The notes beneath the pieces were generated by a model. That model made no database searches. It was not told the DNA's origin and saw nothing but the letters and a program-made list of their open reading frames with translations. From Lateolabrax maculatus (lineage: Eukaryota; Chordata; Actinopteri; Acropomatiformes; Lateolabracidae): DNA of 64,000 bases. The position numbers were made by a program, and so were the translations under genes. Positions 31,595 to 44,303 of the stretch are shown here, one piece after another. The stretch lies in the NCBI GenBank assembly GCA_031216445.1, contig CM062201.1, positions 27,757,501-27,821,500 of the forward strand, read 5' to 3'. The stretch's first letter is position 1; each line of letters opens with the position of its first letter.

Positions 31595-32512
31595 CCAGCA
31601 AACCTGCCTCGCAACCAGCAAACCTGCTTCCACAACCAGCAAACCTGTTTCCACAACCAGCAAACCTGCTTCCACAACCAGCAAACCTGCTTCCACAACC
31701 AGCAAACCTGCCTTGCAACCAGCTAACCTGCTTCCACAACCAGCAAACCTGCCTCGCAACCAGCAAACCTGCCTCGCAACCAGCAAACCTGCTTCAACAA
31801 CCAGCAAACCTGCTTCAACAACCAGCAAACCTGCCTTGCAACCAGCTAACCTGCTTCCACAACCAGCAAACCTGCTTCAACAACCAGCAAACCTGCCTCG
31901 CAACCAGCAAACCTGCTTCAACAACCAGCAAACCTGCTTCAACAACCAGCAAACCTGCCTCGCAACCAGCAAACCTGCCTCGCAACCAGCAAACCTGCTT
32001 CCACAACCAGCAAACCTGCTTCAACAACCAGCAAACCTGCCTCGCAACCAGCAAACCTGCTTCAACAACCAGCAAACCTGCTTCAACAACCAGCAAACCT
32101 GCCTCGCAACCAGCTAACCTGCTTCCACAACCAGCAAACCTGCCTCGCAACCAGCAAACCTGCCTCGCAACCAGCAAACCTGCTTCAACAACCAGCAAAC
32201 CTGCTTCAACAACCAGCAAACCTGCCTCGCAACCAGCAAACCTGCTTCAACAACCAGCAAACCTGCCTTGCAACCAGCAAACCTGCCTTGCAACCAGCAA
32301 ACCTGCTTCTACAACCAGCAAACCTGCCTCGCAACCAGCAAACCTGCTTCAACAACCAGCAAACCTGCCTTGCAACCAGCAAACCTGCCTTGCAACCAGC
32401 AAACCTGCTTCAACAACCAGCAAACCTGCCTCGCAACCAGCGAACCTGCCTCGCAACCAGCAAACCTGTTTCCACAACCAGCAAACCTGCCTCGCAACCA
32501 GCAAACCTGCTT
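31595..32512 (+). repeat. 20/21-bp minisatellite (AACCAGCAAACCTGC...)
   Basis: About 45 units alternate between CTCGC, CTTGC, TTCCAC and TTCAAC variants after AACCAGCAAACCTGC. Mixed 20- and 21-bp lengths keep frames open on both strands (NQQTCLATSKPA and its reverse), so the 346-codon frame is not a gene. Confidence 0.96.
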
Positions 32513-32639
32513 AATATTAGAAGAGCTTAAAACCAATAAAACTACTCCTGCACTCCAAAAACTAAAAATAAACTGGATTCAAAAACCAAAATAAAAAACT
32601 GTAATGAAAATAACGCAAGCGCTGCGTGTGGAGGTGATT

Positions 32640-33230
32640 TCTTGTGATCCGCAGGAGGATCCGGCGGCGGGGCGGGGTCTCTGTCGGACGGACCTGTTGT
32701 GCGACTCTCGGTGCGGATCGTGCAGGTTTGTGTCTGCGGGTTTTTCCAAGTTTCCCGGGCCCGGTTGGACCGTGGCGGATCGCACAGCAGCCCGCCGAGT
32801 GAAGGTGAGTCTGACCCGGATCACGCTGTCCCGCATTTCCCGGCTCCAACTTGTCCCGAGCTGCAGCTGCTGCAGGAAGGAGCGTGAGAGTCAGGCGTGT
32901 CTGACAGCGGCCGCCGGACTCCGTTCATAAATCTGAGCGTCTCAAACCGTCTCGCTGATCTTTGATTTAGTGGATTTGAAAGGAACGACTGAATGTTTTG
33001 GAAAAATCGTGATGAGACGTTCTTGACTTCGGCTTCAACTATTTAATTAAATGTCAGTTTTAAGTGTCGGTTCTGCGGTTTGAATTCCCACAGCCGGTGA
33101 ACACACAGCGACGGAAGCTGGAAACCAGCGAGTTTAAAAGTGTAGATTTGTGCAGCGGAGTCTGAGTGAGACGAATATACCCGCAGAGAGTCGGGATTTA
33201 AAACGCGTCTTCAGTTTCGTCCATGTTGTT
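32640..33230 (+). promoter_or_regulatory. CpG-rich block with splice donor: possible promoter/first exon of another gene
   Basis: CpG and GC content rise sharply (GGCGGCGGGGCGGGG, then dense CpG to about 33200). A consensus donor GTGAAG/GTGAGT lies at 32804/32805. No start codon with recognisable protein follows. In mammals PLXNB3 lies downstream of ABCD1, so a plexin gene with a long 5' intron is one possibility, but nothing here shows it. Confidence 0.45.
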
Positions 33231-33315
33231 ATTCCACTTTTAACTCTGGTGTGTGTGTGTGTGTGTCCCAGCCTGTCCTGGCACGGCACGGCTCAGCCCG
33301 CAGCCGCATACTGAA

Positions 33316-33377
33316 TAGCTGACATTCCAACACACACACACACACACAGACACACACAGACACACACACACACAGAG

Positions 33378-33411
<34 letters not shown>

Positions 33412-33418
33412 ACACTGA

Positions 33419-33493
<75 letters not shown>

Positions 33494-33916
33494 ACACACA
33501 CACATACACACAGACACACACAGACACACAGAGACACACACACACACACACAGACACACACACACACACACACAGAGACACACAGAGACACACACACACA
33601 CAGAGACACACACACACACACACAGAGACACACACACACACACACACACAGAGACATACACACACACACAGACACAGAGACATACACACACACACAGAGA
33701 CACACACACACACACACACACAGAGACATACACACACACACAGACACAGAGACATACACACACACACAGACACACACACAGAGAGACACAGAGACACACA
33801 CACACACACACAGACACACACACACACAGACACACACACAGAGAGACACAGAGACACACACACACACACACAGAGACACACAGAGACACACACACACACA
33901 CACAGACACACACAGA

Positions 33917-33959
<43 letters not shown>

Positions 33960-34228
33960 ACACAGAGACACACACAGACACACACAGAGACACACACACA
34001 CACACATACACACAGAGACACACACACACACACACACACAGACACACACACACACACACACAGACAGACACACACACACACACATACACACAGAGACACA
34101 CACACACACAGAGACACACACACACAGAGACACACACACACACAGACACACACAGAGACACACACACACACACACACACACAGAGACACACAGAGACACA
34201 CACAGACACACACACACAGAGACACACA
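33316..34228 (+). repeat. Long CA / CACAGAGA microsatellite
   Basis: Over 900 bp of CA repeats regularly interrupted by GAGA or CAGACA, with duplicated blocks. A short GT run sits at 33248-33266. The Val-Cys frames on the minus strand are artefacts. Confidence 0.98.
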
Positions 34229-35453
34229 GCTGTGTTTTTATGACAGGAGTTAATGTAGAAATCACCTTTGCTGATGTTAGATAGAGGAAGTCAGGGAAGT
34301 GTGTACCCCCCCCCCCCCATGTTTCCATGAGGTTGGTGGATTACTTTGTTGTTATTCATTGTGTGATTCATTGGTCCTTACTGATAATAAGTCAACAGTT
34401 GGCCAGTGTGAGACAGGTCCTGCAGGACCCGGTCCAGCTCAGTCCAGTCTGACTGTGCTGTGTGACGGTAGCAGGGGTGTGCTGGCCATCAGACAGACGG
34501 GGTCATACAGATCCTCTCGCACGTTGAACCGGGGTTTCTGGTTGGGGGACAGTTCTGTCACAGCAGGCCTGTAGTGATGTCGAGGCAGAACCGGGCTCTG
34601 GGTGGGCGGCCATCGGCCTCGAGCGAGACAGGAGCTGTAAAGTTAGTCAAGTCATGCAGTAAAGTTACTAAAGTTGTTTTGTGTGATTTCAACAAATCTC
34701 TCAAAGAGGTAAATGTGTTTTTCATTTGTTTCACATGTGTTGGACTGAATAACAATTACTGTAAAGTTAACATGGTACATAAAAACTATTTAAATAAATT
34801 GTTTCATAATAATATAATAAATAATAAATGTTAGCTGGTTTCTGGTCAGTTTTTGATTAGTTTGATTTACTCTGACCAGTTACAGATCCTGGACTCTGAG
34901 AGCTGATTGGCTGGTTGAAGTCCCAGTCAGAAGTCATTGGTTGTTGTTGTTGTTGTGGATGTCTTAAATAATGTTTTGACTACTCATTGAAAAATACACT
35001 GAAAGTGAATCAAGTTTGTGTTTAAATGAATAGTGGGGCTGACTGAGAATGTTTCAGAGGAATTCTTCTTCATGTGTTTCATTGTATAAAAAATGAAATT
35101 CTTGTTTCTGCAGGCAGATTCCTCCTGACAGTCACTGTTCAGGGTCACAATGATAAAAATGATAATTAATTGTTTTCTGAATAGGATCTGGTGAAAAAAG
35201 GACAGTGTGTCGGTCTGAAGACTCCGTCAAAGACAATCTACCACGTTTAACCCAGAAACCCAAATGAAGTCACAGGCTAACACTCAGGTCATGTGACCTA
35301 TATGAAGCTGCGTCAGTGACGACGACATCATCATCATCATCATCCATGTGATGAAGATTATTTAACTGAAACGTCCATTTGACTAATCTGAAGGATTCAG
35401 TCTGAGTCCAGATTCAGATTCAGATTACTGTTTAATCACCTTTTAATCTACAC

Positions 35454-35516
<63 letters not shown>

Positions 35517-35686
35517 CACGTTCATGTGCTGTAATCTGCAGGTTTGGTTCAACGTCTTCACGCAGTCAGATTGAACTGGACTCACACCAGTAACACCAGC
35601 ACAGTGTTCCAGTTCACTGAACATTTGTTGATTGTGTGAGTCTCATCTGGAGGTTTGTAAGTTCAAAGACTGTTTGTCTGTGTAGT

Positions 35687-35720
<34 letters not shown>

Positions 35721-36360
35721 TGATACACTCTGAATGTCCAGATTAATTTTAAGTGGACGTTGATTTATTTTTACCTAGCCAACACACCAGACAGTTGTTA
35801 TAGGTAGTAGTTTATTAAAAAGCAGCAGTCACTCCCATGTTGATACACATCATGACATGAATCCTGCAGCTCAGATCACATGATCCTCAATCAGCTGTCC
35901 TCAGCTGATCAACAGATTCTCACAGATCATCAAAAAGCATCTGGAAGTTTCTGTTCGTCGACTGAAGACAAACAGAAGGGAGACTTTGAGTGGACATTTC
36001 CTTTAAGCCTGAGCAAGTGTGTGTGTGTGTTACTGCAGATGAAAGAGTTGCTGGTTTGATTCCTCGGGGACTCTCAGCCTGCTGCTGATCTGAACCCCGA
36101 CACACACACAGTAACACACCAACCCTCAGAGAGTGTCCAATTTGAGTCCTCACAAGTATAGAAGTAAGAACGTGTGTGTGTTTGTTTGTGTGTGTGTTTC
36201 TGTGTGTGCATGTGCGTGCATGTGCGTCTGCATGTGCGTGTGTGTGTGTGTGTGCTCACAGTTTCATGGTGAATGTGTTTACATGAACATTGTTGTGAAT
36301 CTGGTTTTATGCAGAAATGTCCTAAGATGAGTTTCTATAGTTCCAACAGAGTGAAAACTC
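34229..36360. other. Non-coding region with short repeats
   Basis: No gene is seen. It contains a poly-C run (34309-34318), a fragment of the 29-kb interspersed repeat (34585-34625), CA repeats (35458-35514), (CAT)n (35328-35344), (GAT)n (35690-35718) and GT-rich stretches at 36170-36255. Confidence 0.6.
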
Positions 36361-36361
36361 T

Positions 36362-36695
36362 TGCACCCTGGTTATGATCTGCTCCTTGGAGTACCCTGGT
36401 TATGATCTGCTCTTTGGGGTACGCTGGTTATGATCTGCTCCTTGGGGTACCCTGGTTATGATCTGCTCCTTGGGGTACCCTGGTTATGGTCTGGTCTTTG
36501 GGGTACCCTGGTTATGGTCTGCTCCTTGGGGTACCCTGGTTATGATCTGCTCCTTGGGGTACCCTGGTTATGATCTGCTCCTTGGGGTACCCTGGTTATG
36601 ATCTGGTCTTTGGGGTACGCTGGTTATGTTCTGGTCTCTTGGGGTACCCTGGTTATGTTCTGGTCTCTTGGGGTACCCTGGTTATGATCTGGTGA
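36362..36695 (+). repeat. 28-bp minisatellite (ACCCTGGTTATGATCTGCTC...)
   Basis: About 12 units containing CTTGGGGTACCCTGGTTATG, with a GGTCTTTGGGG variant class. KpnI-like GGTACC recurs in most units. Confidence 0.95.
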
Positions 36696-36949
36696 TTTGT
36701 GCTCAAGAATGACTTAAAAGAAAACTAATGTCTAGAAGTGCTCAGTTCTTCAGTCCTGTTAACCTTCACTTACCTGGATACAATGTGACCTGGATAAGAA
36801 ATAAATAAAGAAAGAATAATTTATTATGAAAGTCTATTCGGAGCCCACTTTATTTCTATGTCATTTTAACACCCTCACTCCCGTCTGCTGTTTCAGGGTG
36901 TGTTTGATGTTTGTTGATGTTTCTGTGACGCTCTGAACCTGAACTGAGA

Positions 36950-37062
36950 GGAGGGGGGTGGGGGGGTTTGGAGGGCGACCGGAGGACGAGTTGAAACAGA
37001 CAAGAAACTCACAAAGACGGGTGGAGGGGGGGCTGTGCATTGGAGGGGGGGGGGGGGGTCTA
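36950..37062 (+). repeat. G-rich tracts with G-quadruplex potential
   Basis: Runs such as GGGGGGTGGGGGGG (about 36955-36968) and a run of about 14 G near 37046-37059 satisfy simple G-quadruplex patterns on the + strand. Confidence 0.6.
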
Positions 37063-37099
37063 TTGTTGATCCCAGATTAGGGCGTGGCCTCCGAGCAGA

Positions 37100-37224
37100 T
37101 TATACTAACACACACACACACACTGTGGAGTGTGAATAAAGCGTCCTTGATCGCACCAACTGCTGAGCCCCCCGAACACATCACCACCACCCCCATCGCT
37201 CCAATCCCCCCCCACACACACACA

Positions 37225-37275
<51 letters not shown>

Positions 37276-37388
37276 CCCCCTCCTCCCCTGTGTGTGTGTC
37301 AGATCACACACACACTGACTGTGTGTAGCTGGAGGTGATATTAATAATCCATAAAGAAGCTGGTTTCTCTCGATCGCTCCCTGTGGAG

Positions 37389-37435
<47 letters not shown>

Positions 37436-38200
37436 TAACCAGCTGTCTCACTGCGTGGCAGACAGACAGGATGGTGGAGTCATCACTTTCTGTGTTGTTG
37501 TAGTTTTACAGCCTGTTTTCATCACAGGAACATATCCAACTTATTGGCACAATCAAAACAAAACTTTTATTCTGTAAATTTGTTTTTTCTCAAATTTACT
37601 GAAGTACAATTTTAGATTATTGTACTTGTCATTGTTACAGATTAAATGATCCAACAGTCTAAAGTAGTTCAGTGAGCTTCACCAGCAACATTAAAATCAG
37701 TAAAAACAGCAACTATTGTTTGTCAGTCAATCAAAAATACATTAGTTCCATACGTGTCAGTCCCGTTGGACTCTGAGAGATGTTTTTGTTGGATAATAAT
37801 AATCAGCAGATTCATTAATAATGAAAGTCATTTTTAGTTCCAGGTGGATATATTATTCACATTATGCAACAGTGACAGGACCCATTCTGCTGCATAATGA
37901 ATACTTTTACTTTCTCTTGGAAGTACATTTTTGTTGTTGAGCTCTGAGCACCGAGGACTGAGGACTGAGGACCAAGCACTGAGTGAGGACCGAGGACTGC
38001 ATGGATGTCCAGGACCTATGATGCATTTTGCAGGACTGAACATCACTGATCCAAATCCAAAACTCTGCTGTTACAACTTGTTCAGAGTTTATTCATACAG
38101 TGAACAGATTTGCTGTGATGTTAATTGCATTATAAAAAATTTAACATATGATGATAATAGTATTAATAATAATGAATGTTATGTAACAGGGCAGTGGTGT
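37100..38200. other. CA repeats and unique AT-rich sequence
   Basis: CA tracts lie at 37110-37123, 37211-37273 and 37390-37432. The rest is unique with no gene. Confidence 0.6.
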
Positions 38201-38204
38201 CTCA

Positions 38205-38364
38205 GTGGGGCGTCCAGTCTCAGGACTGCGGTAGTTTCAGGACCTGGTTCAGTCTCAGGACTGCGGTAGTTTCAGGACCTGGTCCAGTCTCAGGACTGCG
38301 GTAGTTTCAGGACCTGGTCCAGTCTCAGGACTGCGGTAGTTTCAGGACCTGGTCCAGTCTCAGG
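38205..38364 (+). repeat. 35-bp minisatellite
   Basis: Four to five units of CAGTCTCAGGACTGCGGTAG followed by TTTCAGGACCTGGTC. Confidence 0.93.
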
Positions 38365-38670
38365 TTTACTTTCAGCAGGTGAACTCACATCAGCTCGTAC
38401 ACTGTGAGTCCAAACAGCAGGATGACAGAAAAACCTGGACAGAGGGGGATAAAACAGTTTTCACGGTTAAAGTCAGGCGTGTCCCTCTGATGGTCGGGGT
38501 TTCCATGGAGACGGTTCTGGTAACCGTGGTGATGAGAAGTGTAGCTGACGGCGAGGAGAGCGAGACCTCAGAATGATAGTAATACCAGAACGTTTGTGTG
38601 TGTGTTTATAATTGGCTGTGATGAAATATTCTGTTTGATGTCAAAGTGAAGTGAGAACGCCTGAAGGACC

Positions 38671-39252
38671 AGGACCAGTCAGCCAGGAACCAGTCAGCCA
38701 GGAACCAGTCAGCCAGGAACCAGTCAGCCAGGACCAGTCAGCCAGGAACCAGTCAGTGAACCAGTCAGCCAGGAACCAGTCAGTGAACCAGTCAGCCAGG
38801 AACCAGTCAGCCAGGACCAGTCAGCCAGGAACCAGTCAGCCAGGACCAGTCAGCCAGGAACCAGTCAGTGAACCAGTCAGCCAGGAACCAGTCAGCCAGG
38901 AACCAGTCAGCCAGCCAGGAACCAGTCAGCCAGGAACCAGTCAGCCAGGAACCAGTCAGCCAGGGAACCAGTCAGCCAGGAACTAGTCAGCCAGGAACCA
39001 GTCAGTGAACCAGTCAGCCAGGAACCAGTCAGCCAGGAACCAGTCAGCCAGGAACCAGTCAGTGAACCAGTCAGCCAGGACCAGTCAGCCAGGAACCAGT
39101 CAGCCAGGACCAGTCAGCCAGGAACCAGTCAGCGAACCAGTCAGTGAACCAGACAGCCAGGACCAGTCAGCCAGGACCAGTCAGTGAACCAGTCAGCCAG
39201 GACCAGTCAGCCAGGACCAGTCAGCCAGGACCAGTCAGTGAACCAGTCAGCC
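38671..39252 (+). repeat. 15-bp minisatellite (CCAGGAACCAGTCAG)
   Basis: About 40 units with CCAGGACCAGTCAG (14 bp) and TGAACCAGTCAG variants. The protein-like frames (NQSARNQSA) are repeat products. Confidence 0.96.
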
Positions 39253-39828
39253 GCAGCTTCAGCAACACCCTTCCTGTGAGGAGCAGCTGACTTCCTGTGT
39301 TTCTTCGGGTCTCCGGCCGTCGGCTGCGTGTTCAGAAACACGGAGATGAGAAAAGGAAGAGTCATTTAACAAACGAACCTCTGGGTACAAACCAAGAACA
39401 CAAAGTTCAGGACAATCTGAAACTGGATTAAAGCTCATTAAAATACATTTTAAAATTAATTCCACAAGCTTTTTTCCATAAGCAGTGAAATAAGGTGCCT
39501 TTTTCTGTATTTGACAGAGATATCCGGAATACTTGGATTGATCTTATTCAGGGTAACTGGAGTGATTTAAGTCCTCGGTGTGAGATGGGACTTATTGTTA
39601 GCGCTGAGCCCTGCAGCAAAGACAAAGGACATTCACCCACAAACAACAGTATTTGTGTTTCTCACAAACGGGTTATCAATGAGCGTCTTCAGGTGTTTTC
39701 ACAGGTGCAGAGTATAAATAGGTGTCAAGCTGCAAGCCTTTGGTAGGCTCGGGCGAGAACCAGTACATTTCAGTTCATCAGCCCAAAAGTACTATTGTAA
39801 GTTGGGTAATTGTAACCCTCTTATATAG

Positions 39829-40086
39829 TCACATGAAGATGTGATTATTGCAGCCTTGACCTTCTGTTATTCCAAATGAACTAAAAGAACTGTGGCGGTG
39901 GGGTCGAGGGACGGATTGAAATAGGTATAAAAACAGTGCATTCATCTTGATAACATTTATACGTCCTATAATAGAGATTAGCATAGGTGACCTACTCTTC
40001 ATAGACTCAGTTACTGCAGTTATCATAGCTTCATAGTTACAAGACACAAAGTCCTCAATGGCTGCAGTTACATTGAATAACAACAT
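39829..40086 (-). pseudogene. L1-like LINE fragment, reverse-transcriptase C-terminal part
   Basis: The minus-strand frame contains SPMLISIIGRINVIKMNALF followed by LYLFQSVPRPH. This fits the L1-type pattern LPISLLGRIN.IKMN.LPRLLYLFQ..P. The residues around it are degraded. Together with 40183-40470 it suggests one L1 copy with its middle deleted. Confidence 0.72.
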
Positions 40087-40182
40087 TATTTAGTCTATTC
40101 ACTACATTATCAGAAGAGGAGTGCTTTTCACTGGACTTCATCTTTCCCAAGGACAGCACGGGTTCAGATCATATAAGTCTTT

Positions 40183-40470
40183 CTACTCCAGATGAACAGT
40201 TGCCATAAGAGCTTTCCTTGGGAGAGAAGCAGTTAATAAAAATACATCTTCAAATGGGGACAAATATATTGATCGTGTTTTTGTCAATGTTCCCTGGACA
40301 ATCAAATATCTGCCCCCTATGTGACGGATGATGTTGTCCACCCTAAAGGGGACAGATCTGGGCCATCTCTTCTTTAACTTCAAAAATTTGTCTGCCATCT
40401 GATCAGATGCACGCCAGCTGATTTGCATTGTTTAAGCTTACTAATTACCTGCCTCGCTTTAGCAAATTTA
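40183..40470 (-). pseudogene. L1-like LINE fragment, endonuclease part
   Basis: The minus-strand frame has PFRVDNIIRHIGGRYLIVQG, like the endonuclease segment of L1 elements (IPF.LDN...D..GRY.IV.G). A frame change follows. No catalytic NED/GDFN block is intact. Confidence 0.6.
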
Positions 40471-40739
40471 ACCAAACTTCCAACATTCCAGGACGTAAAC
40501 TTTACATTTACATTAGGAGCTATATTAAAGTATGAGGACTGCCACCCATGTCAAATATGTAATAAAACACAGATGTGTCTGTAGTTGTCTCCTTTTTTAA
40601 AACATTTAGATGGCATGTCATTATCCCACATTTGAAAATAAATGTACATCTTTAACCCCCAAATGAATGAGGGTCTTTCCTCCAACTCGGTGCTCAACTG
40701 ATCCACTAATTAAGAGTCAAAAACTGACGAGTTTGAAGA

Positions 40740-41035
40740 TACAAATATTTATTGAAAACAGGATCTTTACAGCAGCAGTTTGAAGTCTTTATTGAAACTC
40801 CAGTCTTTGACAGTGTCTTTATCGAAATGAGCTGTGCTAACAAAGACTGCCTGAACAAAAGGAGTGAATTTAAATGAACTTTATTAAAAGACTCAGGGTG
40901 AACAGTGTTAATCAACAGTCAGGCTTCAACAGAGAGGCTTTATTTAAACACAGTCTGTGAACAAAGAGGAACAAAACGACAGGATGAAGTTTAATGAAAA
41001 GGCCGAGTTCATTCAACTTATTCAAAAAGCTTTAT
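40740..41035. repeat. Cluster of TTTATTGAAA-type motifs
   Basis: TTTATT(G/A)AAA or close variants occur about seven times at irregular 30-60 bp spacing (40747 to 41025). This is a degraded tandem or a run of minus-strand AATAAA signals. Confidence 0.45.
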
Positions 41036-41329
41036 TAAAAGCACAGAGCTCCAGTGTTGACAGTCTGTCGTCACTCTGAAGTCAGTCAGGACTCAGTCCT
41101 GTTACAGCAGTCAGGATGCGTGTACGATAAAGATCCTATTTGTACGATAATTTAACCATTTTTACAATGGACGATTATTAACTCTAACAAACCCTAAATG
41201 TATAATAACTTCGACACAGCTGGTACGCCTCAACTCTGCTTGACTCTATTCGCTTTTGGTATCAGGTACTTTCCTTGAAGTCATTCTCTAATGCAGCTAG
41301 TCCCCCCCCCCCCCACCCCCACCCCCCCG

Positions 41330-41367
<38 letters not shown>

Positions 41368-41760
41368 CTTCGAGCACCTCGCTGTCAATCAGGGACGATC
41401 AGAATTTTGCAGGCTGGATTTTAAATGGGCTGTAGTTTCCCCTCAAATATTATTACTATTATTTTTATTATGATATTTATTATAATGTGTTTTCAGTATC
41501 TGGTCATGTCAGGTCAGGGTGAGTCGGTGCTGAGAAGCAGGAAGTGGAGAATCCTGATGAAACGTTATGTGTGTGTGTATTTGTACATCTAACCAGTTTG
41601 AGTTTAAGACCATGGGAGTGAGGACATGTTTGGAAAGTGAGGACATGTTTGCTGGTCCTCACTTTCTGAGACACCTTCAAAGGCTGATTGAGGGTTGTGA
41701 CTTTGTTTTAAGGTTGGGGGGGGGGTTATGCTAATGAATTTCCCCACAAGTATAAAAGTA

Positions 41761-41808
<48 letters not shown>

Positions 41809-42660
41809 TGTGTGTGTGTGTGTGTGTTTGTTCGTATCCTGCTGTTTGTAATGAAGGAGGAAGTTTCTCCTGTGTGGTAGAATGACCTGTATTTACTGTC
41901 TTTCTGTTTCCCTTTCCTCTGCTGGTATTGACTGTCTCTTCCTGTCTGTCTTCCTGTCCGTCTGTCTGTCCAGATCAGTAAATATGTGTTCGGGGAAGAA
42001 GTCTGATCTGATCTTGTGTTTTGTCAGAATCTCAAGATTAGATTTGATTTCAAGGACATGATTTTCAAGACTGCAAGATTATTCAATTCAGGATAAACAG
42101 TTGAATCAATAAATAGAATTATAGCATTTTTATTTTCACTCCTCTGCCCTGGATCTGTCTGTAATGAAACAGGTTTCTTAAACGTTGGACTGTACCTTTA
42201 AAGTTCCTCTGCAGAGGAACAACCCCCCGTTCAGATTACAGACTGTTGAATAATGTGGTGTCACTGCCATCAAAATGAAGATTATACAGTCTGAGAGAGT
42301 GTGTGTGTGTGTGTGTGTGTGTGTAATTGGTATCTTGGAGTGCAGCTGTCTTCAGCCACCAGCATCTGTTACACCCCCAACTTAGAAACACACACACATT
42401 AACACACACGCACACACACACAGTAACAAACACACTAAAGTGTTATAAAATAGTGATTCATTATTTTGTTTCAATGAAAAATTTTCATCCAAACGTCCAA
42501 AAGGTAAAAATAAAAATACGATTTTAGATCTAAATTCTATTTAATAGGTAAAAGTGTCACTGAGGTGAACAAAGATCCACACAAATAACATTCAGTATAA
42601 TGATGGAACCTCTCAATGTACTCAAATATAAGATGCAACTAACTCCAAACTTATCAATTA
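41036..42660. other. Non-coding region with GT/CA and poly-C runs
   Basis: No gene is seen. A C-rich run (41304-41326) is followed by CA repeats (41332-41362); GT tracts lie at 41763-41827 and 42299-42324; CA at 42390-42420. Confidence 0.6.
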
Positions 42661-42669
42661 ACAATAATC

Positions 42670-43360
42670 ATATTAGGGGTGTATCATATCGTTCATGATG
42701 ATTCTGGTATCATTATTAAATGATTAAAAAATGTTCATATTGTGATAAAGGCGATATTCCAACTTGTTTACGTAATGACGTCATACCGTTACGATCAGCA
42801 ACAACAAACATGGCGGAAGGGAAATAGACACAAGTCATCATACTGTCCTCGTTATGGCTTCATTATCGCAGCTTCATTGCAGCCGGCGGCTCTGGGACGT
42901 TACGTCTGTCCTCCGCACGGCTTCAAACCTGCAGGAGCGTTTCAGGGTGTTTTGCCTGCTCGGGTTTGTTGACTTGCTCAGATTTTGTTGGTTTTCTTTT
43001 ATTGTTGTGCTTCTACCGCGGGTAAGGAGGCTACGTAGTTACATGGTTTCTTTTTGTGTCTGTTTTTACGATCAGGTGTCTGAACAAGGTGTTTTATTTT
43101 TAAAATTGACCGGAGGCTCCATGCCGTTCCTGCCTGACTTCCTGCCTGGCTCGATCTGCTCTGTGCAGCTTGACACAGTTTCTGTGGAAAAATAGACGGG
43201 ATGAAGCGTTTCTGAAATGTGTCTGGTGGAATCACACGCGAACGCAGCAATCGAGTACTGATTTGGCCGTTTGGACTGACGGATACATGCCACAATCAAC
43301 GCTTGCTTAAAGTCCCAGCATGCTCTCTGATGCAACCCTGCTGAGCGCTCTATCCACAAC
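42670..43360. repeat. Probable teleost interspersed repeat
   Basis: It begins with GGGGTGTATCATATCGTTCA, then CGATATTCC and a CpG-containing body. The minus strand can be read as RKSGRNGMEPPVNFKNKTP, a string I recognise from dispersed fish sequence rather than a conserved gene. Boundaries and class are uncertain. Confidence 0.4.
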
Positions 43361-43631
43361 TGTTGGTCCTGTCAACTGTCGTCTTTGACGCTGTGGACAG
43401 ATGGACGGGTAGTTCTCCTCTACTTGCTTTCTTCTTTTCTTTATAAATATGTTGGTTCACTAATATCGGTGTGTTTGAAGGAGGTGGAGCAGGAAGTGAT
43501 GTGAGTGAGATGCAGGAAGTGAAGCACACAGTGAACATCGGACTGAAGTTCTTCAGAACTAAACTCTGTTAGTCTGTAGAAACAAACACAGGAAGGATCT
43601 GCATCAAATCTGAGACTGCTGCACAGTCACT

Positions 43632-43688
<57 letters not shown>

Positions 43689-44260
43689 CCATATATGCAT
43701 ATCACAGCTCTATAATGTCTCAGTTTGCAAAGTTACAAACATCAGATTAACTCCACAGATTAGTGAATGAAGGCAGGCAGCCTAATCTGTTGTTTGTGTG
43801 TGTGTGTATGTGTGTGTGTGTTTCAGGGTTAGGTTTAATGGGTATTAAGTCGACCGGTGGCCTATTTGTTTTAACAGAAAACCAAAATTAAACCCTGTGT
43901 GCAGATAGAGGAAACAGTGGAAACAATCTGAATCGTAGATAAAGGAAACCAAGCTTTAGATAAACTTCTGCATTAATAACACAGAAATTCTCAGTGACTT
44001 TTTTATTGGTTGTTTCATTCAGTTTGATGAGTCTGAATCTGATCTAAACTGTAGAGTGTGGATTTCGTCCTCCATGTTGTTCAGTCAGAATGAACAGGAC
44101 CAGCTTCTCTTTACATTATGAATATGTAAAATATAGAATAATATATATAATATATAACTTCATCCTCAGACCTCAGGTTTTATTAAAGCAGATCAGAGCT
44201 GTTAGTTATTCAAATATTTGCTGATGAATTAACTGATGATGCAACACTAAGAAATACTAA
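43361..44260. other. Unique non-coding sequence
   Basis: No gene is seen. GT tracts lie at 43637-43688 and 43795-43820. Confidence 0.6.
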
Positions 44261-44261
44261 C

Positions 44262-44262
44262 A

Positions 44263-44303
<41 letters not shown>

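Noticed and set aside
31474..32514. 346-codon frame rich in NQQTCLATSKPA
   Set aside because: Multiple frames on both strands are open in the same array, as expected from a 20/21-bp tandem repeat.
32604..32930. 108-codon frame in the CpG block
   Set aside because: CpG-rich DNA has few stop codons; no conserved residues are seen and a splice donor interrupts it.
33229..34328. Val-Cys-rich frames of over 300 codons on the minus strand
   Set aside because: These are translations of GT repeats. The same applies at 44210-44669 and 61261-62044.
38651..39187. Regular short repeats resembling a CRISPR array
   Set aside because: Units are contiguous 14-15-bp tandems with no unique spacers, in a vertebrate genome; this is a minisatellite. 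The arrays at 28425, 36362 and 56452 were rejected for the same reason.
42854..43195. 113-codon frame starting MASLSQLHCSRRLW
   Set aside because: It overlaps a probable dispersed repeat and shows no domain.
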